A DNA stretch of 11,945 bases from Methylorubrum extorquens (lineage in GTDB: Bacteria > Pseudomonadota > Alphaproteobacteria > Rhizobiales > Beijerinckiaceae): contig JAEUAC010000252.1 in assembly GCA_019695455.1 (NCBI GenBank), positions 1 through 11,945 on the forward strand. The letters are read 5' to 3'. A program made the position numbers and the translations under genes. The notes beneath the pieces are model-generated. The model did no database searches and had not been told where the DNA came from. It worked only from the letters and a program-made list of their open reading frames with translations. Below are positions 1 to 7,377 of this stretch, in pieces (the first letter of the stretch is position 1; each line of letters opens with the position of its first letter).

Positions 1-121
1 CGCCGTCGCGCTGGCGGATCTCGCCGTAGAGATCGCCGATCCGGCGGCGCCAGTCCCACAGCGTGAGCGTGTCCGCCACGCCCCGTGGAATCCCGACGGC
101 GTGCTCGCCCGCATGTCGCAT
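1..121 (-). CDS. Partial small hypothetical protein (possibly DUF1684-like)
   Basis: The N-terminal 40 residues of a minus-strand gene whose remainder lies outside the window. The reading begins MRHAGEHAVGIPRGVADTLT and continues with a Trp/Arg-rich stretch, LWDWRRRIGDLYGEIRQRDG. The WDWRRRIxxLY pattern resembles the start of DUF1684 proteins, but this is recall from a short segment and weak. The start is uncertain: ATG at 121 has AAGG six bases upstream, while an in-frame ATG at 127 would leave the AAGG directly abutting it, so 121 is preferred. It follows acs on the same strand after about 90 bases, so it may be cotranscribed with acs. No signal peptide is visible. Confidence 0.5.
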   Translation of the reverse strand, partial: MRHAGEHAVGIPRGVADTLTLWDWRRRIGDLYGEIRQRDG

Positions 122-213
122 CGCCATCCTTGACCCCGCAGCTCCCCACCGGAGCGGCGACTCGAACGGCGCCGCCGCGCTCCCGTTCCCTCACGAAACG
201 GAGAGGGTGGCGA

Positions 214-2181
<1,968 letters not shown>

Positions 2182-2279
2182 GACGTCTCCCCGCGACCTC
2201 TCGTCCGAGCCGTGTCTTTAGCGAAGCCCGGACCGCATCGACAGACACCCGGCCATCGACTTTTGTCGTCGCCGGACGC

Positions 2280-2313
2280 TTGCCAAGGCCCCGCACGCGT
2301 ATAACTTGAAGTT
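2280..2313 (+). promoter_or_regulatory. Candidate promoter with an 11-base palindrome
   Basis: The divergent region between acs and the DUF2235 gene holds TTGCCA (2280-2285) and TATAAC (2300-2305), resembling -35 and -10 elements but with a short 14-base spacer. The perfect palindrome AACTTGAAGTT (2303-2313) overlaps the last three bases of the -10-like element and lies 18 bases before the DUF2235 start, where a repressor could block transcription. A second small palindrome, CGACTTTTGTCG (2257-2268), lies just upstream. These are sequence patterns only; no regulator gene is adjacent and no promoter for acs was identifiable with confidence. Confidence 0.3.
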
Positions 2314-2331
2314 GTGGGCGGGGAGGGGGCG

Positions 2332-3474
2332 ATGGCGAAGAACGTCTGCGTGTTCTCGGACGGGACCGGACAGGGCGGCTCCGTCAAGAACTTCGACAAC
2401 ACGAACGTGTGGAAGCTGTACGAGGCGGCGGAGGCCGGAGATCCCGGGCGAACGCGGCAGGTCTGCTTCTACGATCCGGGCCTCGGGGCCGACAGCGACG
2501 AATGGATCCGCTGGTCCTACAATCTCCTGAGCAAGGCGACCGGGCTCGGCATCTCGAAGAACATCAAGGATTGCTACGCGCATATCCTCGAGCATCACGA
2601 GCCCGGCGACCGGATCTACCTGTTCGGCTTCTCGCGGGGCGCCTACACGGTCCGCAGCCTCGGCGGCGTGCTCAAGCTCTGCGGCGTGCCGACCGCGTGG
2701 CGCACGATCCGGGACGAGGGCGCCCGCATCGCAGCCCGCACCGCCCTGGTCGAGGAGGCCGTCGAGACGGTCTACAAGCATTACGGGAACAGCGACGGCA
2801 AGAAGTTCGAACGCCGGCGGCTCGGCGACGCCTTCCGGACCCGCACGGGAGCGCACGAGGCGCCGCCCTACTTCGTCGGCGTGTGGGATACGGTCCGCTC
2901 GCTCGGACTGCCGGGAACCAGCGGCCTCATGACGGCCCGGCACGCCTTCCACGACGCCACGCTCGACGGGCGGGTCCGGTTCGCCCGCCAGGCCCTGGCG
3001 ATCGACGAGAACCGCGAGAGCTTCCAGCCCGAACTCTGGGAGGTCGAGCCGGCCGACACCGCCAGCGGCCGGATCAAGCAATGCTGGTTCCCGGGCGTCC
3101 ATTCCGACGTCGGGGGCGGCTACGGCGACGACACGACGCTCGCCGAACTGGCCCTCGCCTGGATGGCGGAGGAGGCCACGTCCGCGCCTCCGCCGGACGA
3201 GGCGCTCCTCGTCGACGCGAGCCGGATCCCCGTGGTCGACGACGGCCATGCCGTCGGCCTCCAGCACGACGAGCTGCGCGGGTTCAGCCTGTTCCGGCGA
3301 GGAACGCGGGAGCGCCACCACGCCCCGCCCTGGCGCGAATGCGCGACGATCGCGGACCCGAGCGTCGGACGGCGGCTGCGGGCGAAGGACGTCGCCACGC
3401 TCGACGGGCCGCGGCCCTACCGGCCGAACGCCCTGGCGACGCGGCTGGCGCCGAATTTCGGCCTCGACGGCTGA
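2332..3474 (+). CDS. DUF2235 alpha/beta-hydrolase (Tle1-like phospholipase fold)
   Basis: A 380-residue protein covering the DUF2235 domain, the family that includes the type VI secretion phospholipase effector Tle1. Visible signatures: the opening VFSDGTGQ (7-14) and DNTNVWKLY (22-30), the nucleophile elbow FGFSRGA (98-104) with Ser101, FVGVWDTVRSLG (181-192) with Asp186, and FPGVHSDVGGGY (253-264) with His257 and Asp259, which together supply a Ser-Asp-His set. No signal peptide or membrane segment is visible. The ATG at 2332 is chosen over an in-frame GTG at 2314 because GGGAGGGGG lies immediately upstream at the right spacing. No VgrG, PAAR, adaptor or immunity gene is in view, so a role as a secreted effector is unsupported; a stand-alone lipid esterase or housekeeping hydrolase is equally possible. 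The M20 hydrolase follows after 67 bases on the same strand. Confidence 0.9.
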   Translation: MAKNVCVFSDGTGQGGSVKNFDNTNVWKLYEAAEAGDPGRTRQVCFYDPGLGADSDEWIRWSYNLLSKATGLGISKNIKDCYAHILEHHEPGDRIYLFGFSRGAYTVRSLGGVLKLCGVPTAWRTIRDEGARIAARTALVEEAVETVYKHYGNSDGKKFERRRLGDAFRTRTGAHEAPPYFVGVWDTVRSLGLPGTSGLMTARHAFHDATLDGRVRFARQALAIDENRESFQPELWEVEPADTASGRIKQCWFPGVHSDVGGGYGDDTTLAELALAWMAEEATSAPPPDEALLVDASRIPVVDDGHAVGLQHDELRGFSLFRRGTRERHHAPPWRECATIADPSVGRRLRAKDVATLDGPRPYRPNALATRLAPNFGLDG

Positions 3475-3541
3475 GGCGGGCCGGGTTGCATCGGCGCCGC
3501 CTCCACGCTTGGTAGGGACAGCCTCCGGCGCAGGATCCTCG

Positions 3542-4735
3542 ATGCCCGACTTCAATCCCGACCGCGTGCTCTCCGACCTGCGGGAGCTCGCCACCTTCGG
3601 CGCCTACGAGACCGGCGTGCACCGCCCGACCTTCTCGGAGGTCGACGTCGCGGCCCGGCGCTGGTTCGCGGGCAAGCTGGAGGAGGCGGGGCTCGAGGCG
3701 TCGATCGACGGGATCGGCAACGTCTACGGCTTCGCGCCGGGCGACGGGCCGACGATCCTCACCGGCTCGCACCTGGAGAGCCAGAACCATGCGGGCTGGC
3801 TCGATGGGGCGCTCGGCATGGTCTACGGGCTCGAGGCCGCCCGGGCGCTGGGCCGGGGCGTCGACGTCGCGGCGTGGTGCGACGAGGAGGGCCATTTCGG
3901 CTCGTTCATCGGCTCGCGCTCCTTCACGGGCCTCCTGCCGGAGGAGGAGATCGACGGGCTCGCCAACAAGTACGACGGCACGCCGCTCCGCGAGGCCCTG
4001 GCGAAGGCCGGGCTCGCGGGCGTGCCGCGCCGCCGGCTCGCGCCGGGGCGCCACAAGGGCTTCTTCGAGGCGCATATCGAGCAGGGCGACACGCTCATCG
4101 CGTCGGGCCGGAAGATCGGCGTCGTCACGGCGATCGTCGCCATCTGGCAGTACCGGATCACGGCGGTCGGCGAGCAGAACCATGCCGGCACCACCTCCAT
4201 GGCGCGCCGGCGCGACGCGGGGCTCGCCCTCGTCCGGCTGCTCGGCGAGATCGACCGCACCTTCCCGGACCTCGCCGGCGAGCGCAGCGTCTGGACCTGC
4301 GGGCGCATCGCGCTGGAACCCGGCGCGCCGTCCATCATCCCGGGCCGGGCCTCGCTCCTCTTCCAGTTCCGCGACGCGGATCCGGCCACGCTCGACCGGC
4401 TCCATGCCGAGCTCTACCGCCTCGTGGCGCAGGCGAACCAGACCGGGCGCTGTCCGATCACGGTGGAGATCATGGGGCAGAGCCGCCCCGCGCTCATGGA
4501 TCCCGCCATGCAGGACGCGATCGAGGCCGCCGCCGGCCCGGACCTCGCGCTGCACATGCCGAGCGGTGCCGGCCACGACGCGCAGTATCTCGCGCGCGAG
4601 ATGCCGGCCGCCATGCTGTTCGTGCCGTCGATCGGCGGCATCAGCCACCACTGGACCGAGAACACGTCGGACGAGGACCTCGTGCTCGGCGCCCGCGTCT
4701 ATTGCGACGCGGTCGCCCGCATGCTGGCAACCTGA
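3542..4735 (+). CDS. M20 family Zn-dependent hydrolase (allantoate/N-carbamoyl amino acid amidohydrolase type)
   Basis: Predicted cytoplasmic dinuclear metal amidohydrolase of the AllC/HyuC/beta-ureidopropionase group, which releases ammonia and CO2 from ureido or carbamoyl compounds in nitrogen salvage. The 397 residues fit the family (about 400-420). Motifs in order: TGSHLES (74-80) with His77, AGWLDGALG (84-92) with Asp88, CDEEGHFGS (113-121) with Glu115 and Glu116, FFEAHIEQG (174-182) with His178, GEQNHAGTTSM (210-220) of the dimerisation lid, SGAGHDAQYLA (341-351), and GGISHHWTENTS (365-376) with His369. The usual SHLD motif reads SHLE here. The ATG at 3542 has AGGA about six bases upstream; a longer open frame extends upstream but lacks family similarity. 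Substrate cannot be fixed from sequence: allantoate, ureidoglycolate, N-carbamoyl amino acids or another ureide are all possible. No other purine or hydantoin pathway gene is adjacent. Confidence 0.9.
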   Translation: MPDFNPDRVLSDLRELATFGAYETGVHRPTFSEVDVAARRWFAGKLEEAGLEASIDGIGNVYGFAPGDGPTILTGSHLESQNHAGWLDGALGMVYGLEAARALGRGVDVAAWCDEEGHFGSFIGSRSFTGLLPEEEIDGLANKYDGTPLREALAKAGLAGVPRRRLAPGRHKGFFEAHIEQGDTLIASGRKIGVVTAIVAIWQYRITAVGEQNHAGTTSMARRRDAGLALVRLLGEIDRTFPDLAGERSVWTCGRIALEPGAPSIIPGRASLLFQFRDADPATLDRLHAELYRLVAQANQTGRCPITVEIMGQSRPALMDPAMQDAIEAAAGPDLALHMPSGAGHDAQYLAREMPAAMLFVPSIGGISHHWTENTSDEDLVLGARVYCDAVARMLAT

Positions 4736-4754
4736 AGGTCGGCGGAGGGGCCGC

Positions 4755-5018
4755 TCAGTCGCAGCCCTGGCAGATGCCGTTGCGGATCCGCTTGTCGAGG
4801 CTGCGGCTCTCCTGATCGAGCCGGGGGTTCGTCCCGGGCGCGGCGGCGCCGGGGGGCTTGGTCTGGCCGACGGCCGTGGTGGAGCCCGTCTTCTCGGGCA
4901 GCGAGCCGTTGATCGTCGAACCGACGGATCCGGCGGGCGGCGCGGAGGGGGTGGTCTGAGCCTGCGCGGCACTCCCGGCGAGGAGGCCCAACGCGGCGAT
5001 CGCGGCGACGAACTTCAT
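4755..5018 (-). CDS. Small secreted protein with C-terminal CxxC
   Basis: An 87-residue protein I do not recognise by family. Residues 1-20 (MKFVAAIAALGLLAGSAAQA) form a clear signal peptide with AQA before a likely cleavage site, so it should be exported to the periplasm. The mature part is a low-complexity Gly/Pro/Ser/Thr-rich linker (about 21-63) followed by a charged segment with RLDQESRSLDKRIRN (66-80) and a terminal ICQGCD in which Cys83 and Cys86 form a CxxC pair that could bind metal or form a disulfide. The start is well supported by AAGGAGAG located just upstream of the ATG at 5018. It lies 50 bases downstream of the interrupted DUF1036 gene on the same strand and may share its transcript. 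It converges on the M20 gene, with 19 bases between the stop codons. Confidence 0.8.
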   Translation of the reverse strand: MKFVAAIAALGLLAGSAAQAQTTPSAPPAGSVGSTINGSLPEKTGSTTAVGQTKPPGAAAPGTNPRLDQESRSLDKRIRNGICQGCD

Positions 5019-5068
5019 GACACTCTCCTTCGCGGCGACAACGTGGCCGCGACGACGGAGGTTGCATG

Positions 5069-5614
5069 CTATCGCAGGCCGGCTCCGGGACTGCCCGGCG
5101 TGGCGCCGGGCGCCGTGCCGGACGGCGGCTGCGCCGGACCCGGCAGCACGGGCGCGACCGTGCCGCCGGGCGTCATCAGGCCGCCGCCGCGGCTCGGATC
5201 GGTGAGCTGCACGGTCCAGCTCTTCTGCTCGCCCGTGTCGATCTCCAGGAACCCCGTCCGGTCGAAGCCGCGCGCGAGGCAATCCTAGACCCCGCGGATC
5301 GTGAACTCGCGGTCGCGCGTGCACATGAGCGAGCGGCCCGTCCAGTCGCCGCCCCGATCGTAGTCGACCGCGTGGAGATAGAAGAACCGGGAGGCGAGAT
5401 CGCCGCGCACCAGCGTCTCGCAGCCGCGGGCCGCGAGGTTCCACCAGCCCTCCGTCACCCAGCCGCCCGCGTCGCGGTAGCCGATGGAGACGCCGACGCG
5501 GCTGTCGGTCGTGTTGCAGAGACGCAGATCCGCCTGCGCCGGCGTGGCCAGGACCAGGGCCACGAGGGCGAGGAGACCCGCCAGGGGGATGCACGGAGCG
5601 TCGGGCGACATCAT
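5069..5614 (-). pseudogene. DUF1036 secreted protein gene interrupted by an in-frame amber codon
   Basis: The frame encodes 109 residues before TAG at 5285-5287, then stays open in the same frame for 71 more residues to a TAG at 5069-5071. The first part has a signal peptide (about 1-28, ending TPAQA) and the typical DUF1036 run: LRLCNTTDSRVGVSIGYRD, GGWVTEGWWNL, GCETLVRGDL, YLHAVDYDRGGDW and MCTRDREFTIRGV. The part after the stop continues the family pattern, DCLARGFDRTGFLEIDTGEQ then SWTVQLTDP, and ends in a Pro/Gly-rich tail. In relatives the residue at the stop is usually Glu, so one G-to-T change (GAG to TAG) explains the break. Cysteines 33, 65 and 98 precede the stop and Cys112 follows it, so a truncated product would lose one. 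The double ATG at 5609-5614 is the start; its ribosome binding site is weak. It could be a true nonsense mutation or a base-call error. Confidence 0.85.
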
Positions 5615-5695
5615 ATCGGGTTCGGGACGGGCGCCTCGCCCTCACGCAGCCTGAATGCGGCGATCCGAAGGCCGGACCGCCCGCCGGAGGATGGA

Positions 5696-6007
5696 ATGGG
5701 GATCGACGAACTGGAGGCCGGCACGCGGACCGAGCTCGAGGCCGCGGCCTTCCGGCGCCTCGTGGCGCATCTCGGCGACCGCACGGACGTGCAGAACCTC
5801 GACCTCATGAACCTCGCCGGGTTCTGCCGGAACTGCCTGTCCAACTGGATGGCGGAGGCGGCCGCGGAGCGCGGTCTCCCGGTCGGCAAGGAGGAGGCCC
5901 GGACGCATGTCTACGGGATGCCCTATGCCGACTGGAAGGCGCGCCATCAGGTCGAGGCGCGTCCGGACCAGCTCGCCGCCTTCGCGGAGGCCAAGCCCGG
6001 CCACTAG
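5696..6007 (+). CDS. DUF1244 family protein (SMc04008-like)
   Basis: A 103-residue cytoplasmic protein of the DUF1244 family, a small conserved proteobacterial family of unknown function named after Sinorhizobium SMc04008. The match is clear across the whole length: TRTELEAAAFRRLVAHL (10-26), the signature DVQNLDLMNLAGFCRNCLSN (31-50) with the paired Cys44 and Cys47 (CRNC), and VYGMPYADWKARHQ (72-85). The start is ATG at 5696, with GGAGG at 5686-5690 five bases upstream; an ATG at 5691 is in another frame. It is divergent from the DUF1036 gene with an 81-base gap and convergent with the coiled-coil gene. Its last codons and stop (AKPGH then TAG) lie in the first copy of a 33-base tandem duplication. 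Confidence 0.92.
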   Translation: MGIDELEAGTRTELEAAAFRRLVAHLGDRTDVQNLDLMNLAGFCRNCLSNWMAEAAAERGLPVGKEEARTHVYGMPYADWKARHQVEARPDQLAAFAEAKPGH

Positions 6008-6057
6008 GGGCCGGCGCCCTCCCGCAAGCCCCGCCACTAGGGGCCGGCGCCCTCCCG
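5992..6057. repeat. 33-base tandem duplication spanning the DUF1244 stop codon
   Basis: Positions 5992-6024 and 6025-6057 are head-to-tail copies that differ at a single base (32 of 33 identical: CAAGCCCGG in the first, CAAGCCCCG in the second). Each copy contains CCACTAGGGG, so the TAG stop of the DUF1244 gene is duplicated in the gap to the convergent coiled-coil gene. Each copy also carries GGGGCCGGCGCCCT, which can fold as a short GGGC/GCCC hairpin, so the duplication doubles a possible weak terminator between two convergent genes. Confidence 0.9.
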
Positions 6058-6061
6058 GAGG

Positions 6062-6556
6062 TCAGGCCTCCAGGCGCTCGCGGATCATGTTCTGCAGCGT
6101 CACGAGGTATTCCTCGGCGATGCTGGCGCGCTTCTCGGACGCCGTCAGGCGCTCGGAGGCGTCGGTGATCATCGCCTGGGTGCGGTCGAGCATCTCGGCC
6201 GAGCGGCGCTCCAGCTCCTCGTTCCGCTTGCGCTCGCGCTCCAGGGTCTCGAGCGTGACCGTGAGCTTGTCCTCGGCCTCGATCAGGAGGCGCTTGAGGG
6301 CCTCGACCTTGTCCTCGGCGTCCGCCGCCCGGCGCTCGGCCGAGGCCAGTTGCTCCTTGCGGGCCGTCATCGAGTCGCTGGCCTTCACGATCGCGTTCAT
6401 GGCCGCGACCTGTTCGGGCCGGGTGGCGTTGCCGCCGCGGAACGCCGGGCGCAGCACGTTCTCGGTCTGCGCGCGCGGGTCGCCCTTCAGCTGGGACGCG
6501 ATTTGCCGGGCCAGATCGCCGAGATCGTCCTGGCGGGCTGCTGCTGATTCGCGCAT
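6062..6556 (-). CDS. Coiled-coil protein of unknown function
   Basis: A 164-residue soluble protein with no family I recognise. Residues 1-50 are mixed and mildly basic; about 62-160 form a long predicted alpha-helical coiled coil rich in Glu, Lys, Arg, Ala and Leu with heptad-like spacing, for instance KVEALKRLLIEAEDKL (83-98) and ERERKRNEELERRSAEML (106-123). No signal peptide, membrane segment or cysteine is present. Such proteins often act in scaffolding, cell division or chromosome organisation, but nothing here assigns a role. ATG at 6556 has GGGAA about nine bases upstream. A TTAA-N7-TTAA box lies 44 bases before the start and a GANTC site (GAATC) sits in codons 3-4, suggesting cell-cycle control by CtrA and possibly CcrM methylation. 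Confidence 0.85.
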   Translation of the reverse strand: MRESAAARQDDLGDLARQIASQLKGDPRAQTENVLRPAFRGGNATRPEQVAAMNAIVKASDSMTARKEQLASAERRAADAEDKVEALKRLLIEAEDKLTVTLETLERERKRNEELERRSAEMLDRTQAMITDASERLTASEKRASIAEEYLVTLQNMIRERLEA

Positions 6557-6599
6557 CGATGGTTCCCGAAAAGATGAACAAAGGTCTGCTCCGCCATGG

Positions 6600-6615
6600 T
6601 TAACGAAAGGTTAAC
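6600..6615 (-). promoter_or_regulatory. Candidate CtrA binding box
   Basis: The stretch reads TTAACGAAAGGTTAAC on the plus strand and is TTAA, seven bases, TTAA followed by C, an exact match to the alphaproteobacterial CtrA consensus. On the minus strand it reads GTTAACCTTTCGTTAACCAT, where the second half-site also matches the extended TTAACCAT form. It stands out in a GC-rich background. It lies 44 bases upstream of the coiled-coil gene start, close enough to overlap that gene's promoter, and about 84 bases upstream of the TetR gene on the other strand. A GANTC methylation site lies at 6546-6550. Which of the two genes it controls is inferred. Confidence 0.6.
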
Positions 6616-6624
6616 GCCCGGGTC

Positions 6625-6646
6625 CCGGCCGCAGGCGCGCGGCCGG
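6625..6646. repeat. Inverted repeat in the coiled-coil/TetR divergent region
   Basis: CCGGCCGC (6625-6632) and GCGGCCGG (6639-6646) form a perfect 8-base inverted repeat around a 6-base centre, about 53 bases before the TetR start. It could be an operator for the TetR regulator, whose sites are often palindromes next to its own gene, or just a GC hairpin in the leader RNA. There is no T-run, so it does not look like an intrinsic terminator. Confidence 0.4.
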
Positions 6647-6698
6647 TGATGCGCGAAGGCCACATGGCGCCCGGGCGGGCCGCGGCCTAAGAGGGGCG

Positions 6699-7316
6699 AT
6701 GCGACCCTGGGGCGACCCCTTCGATCGGCGCGGCTACCATCCCGGCAACCTCAAGGAGGCGCTGGTCGATGTCGCGCGCCGCTTCATCGCCGAGCGCGGG
6801 CTTCTCGGCTTCACGCTGGTCGAGGCGGCCAAGCGGGTCGGCGTCACGCCGGCGGCGCTCTACCGCCACTTCACGGGGCGCGACGCCCTCCTGCAGGAGG
6901 TCGCGTTCCGGGGCTTCACCCAGCTGGGCGAGCGTCTCGGCCGGGCGCTGGCCGGGGCCGGAACGCCGATCGAGCGCTTCACCCGCATGGGCGAGGCGTA
7001 TCTGGACTTCGCCGAGACGGAGCCGGGCTACTACGCGGCCATGTTCTCGGCCCGGCCGGCCGCGCCGGACGGGGAGGTCGGCGCACCGAACGGCACGGCC
7101 TTCGACCTCCTGCTCGATGCGCTCCGCCGCACCTTCCCGGACGGGTTCGGCCCCGTCGATCCGCGCTTCATGGCGCTGGAGGTCTGGGCGCTGTCGCACG
7201 GCATCGCCATGCTGGACGCGGCCGCTCAGCTTCCCCGCGGCCCGGGCCTCCCCGGCAAGCACGAGCTGCTGCGGGCGGGCGTGATCGCCATCGTGCACGG
7301 CGCCAAGGCACCCTGA
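6699..7316 (+). CDS. TetR/AcrR family transcriptional regulator
   Basis: A 205-residue DNA-binding protein with an N-terminal TetR helix-turn-helix domain (about 15-62): YHPGNLKEALVDVARRFIAE, then GFTLVEAAKRVGVTPAALYR with the recognition helix ending in YRHFTGRDALL. The C-terminal part (about 80-205), with MGEAYLDFAETEPGYYAAMF, resembles the WHG/TetR_C_33 ligand-binding domain. The ATG at 6699 follows AGAGGGG with tight spacing. It is divergent from the coiled-coil gene and convergent with the GH3 gene, so no obvious target operon is next to it; it may autoregulate through the inverted repeat at 6625-6646. Ligand unknown. Confidence 0.92.
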   Translation: MRPWGDPFDRRGYHPGNLKEALVDVARRFIAERGLLGFTLVEAAKRVGVTPAALYRHFTGRDALLQEVAFRGFTQLGERLGRALAGAGTPIERFTRMGEAYLDFAETEPGYYAAMFSARPAAPDGEVGAPNGTAFDLLLDALRRTFPDGFGPVDPRFMALEVWALSHGIAMLDAAAQLPRGPGLPGKHELLRAGVIAIVHGAKAP

Positions 7317-7377
7317 CGCCGAAGCGTCCCGTCGCGCGGAGCCGTCCACGTCGGCCCCGCGGACGTCCCGGTCAGGG
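7311..7377. terminator. Weak inverted repeats between convergent tetR-type and GH3 genes
   Basis: CCCTGAC (7311-7317) and GTCAGGG (7371-7377) are 7-base inverted arms that each contain a gene's stop codon, and CGTCC (7343-7347) pairs with GGACG (7361-7365) inside. The 55-base gap between the convergent genes could therefore fold into a shared bidirectional terminator. The loops are long and there is no T-tract, so this is only a candidate. Confidence 0.2.

Noticed and set aside
2314..2331. GTG at 2314 as the start of the DUF2235 protein
   Set aside because: It overlaps the palindrome and would put the strong GGGAGGGGG site inside the gene; ATG at 2332 fits that site and the family start.
3248..3541. 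Upstream extension of the M20 hydrolase frame to 3248
   Set aside because: It overlaps the end of the DUF2235 gene and its residues do not look like the family; homology begins at the ATG at 3542, which has its own ribosome binding site.
2332..4735. A type VI secretion or toxin-immunity module around the DUF2235 gene
   Set aside because: No VgrG, PAAR, adaptor or immunity-like gene is present; the neighbours are acs and a metabolic hydrolase.
5019..5645. Extension of the 87-residue secreted protein upstream to a 296-residue protein
   Set aside because: The added part is an out-of-frame reading of the DUF1036 gene and would bury a clear signal peptide and strong ribosome binding site.
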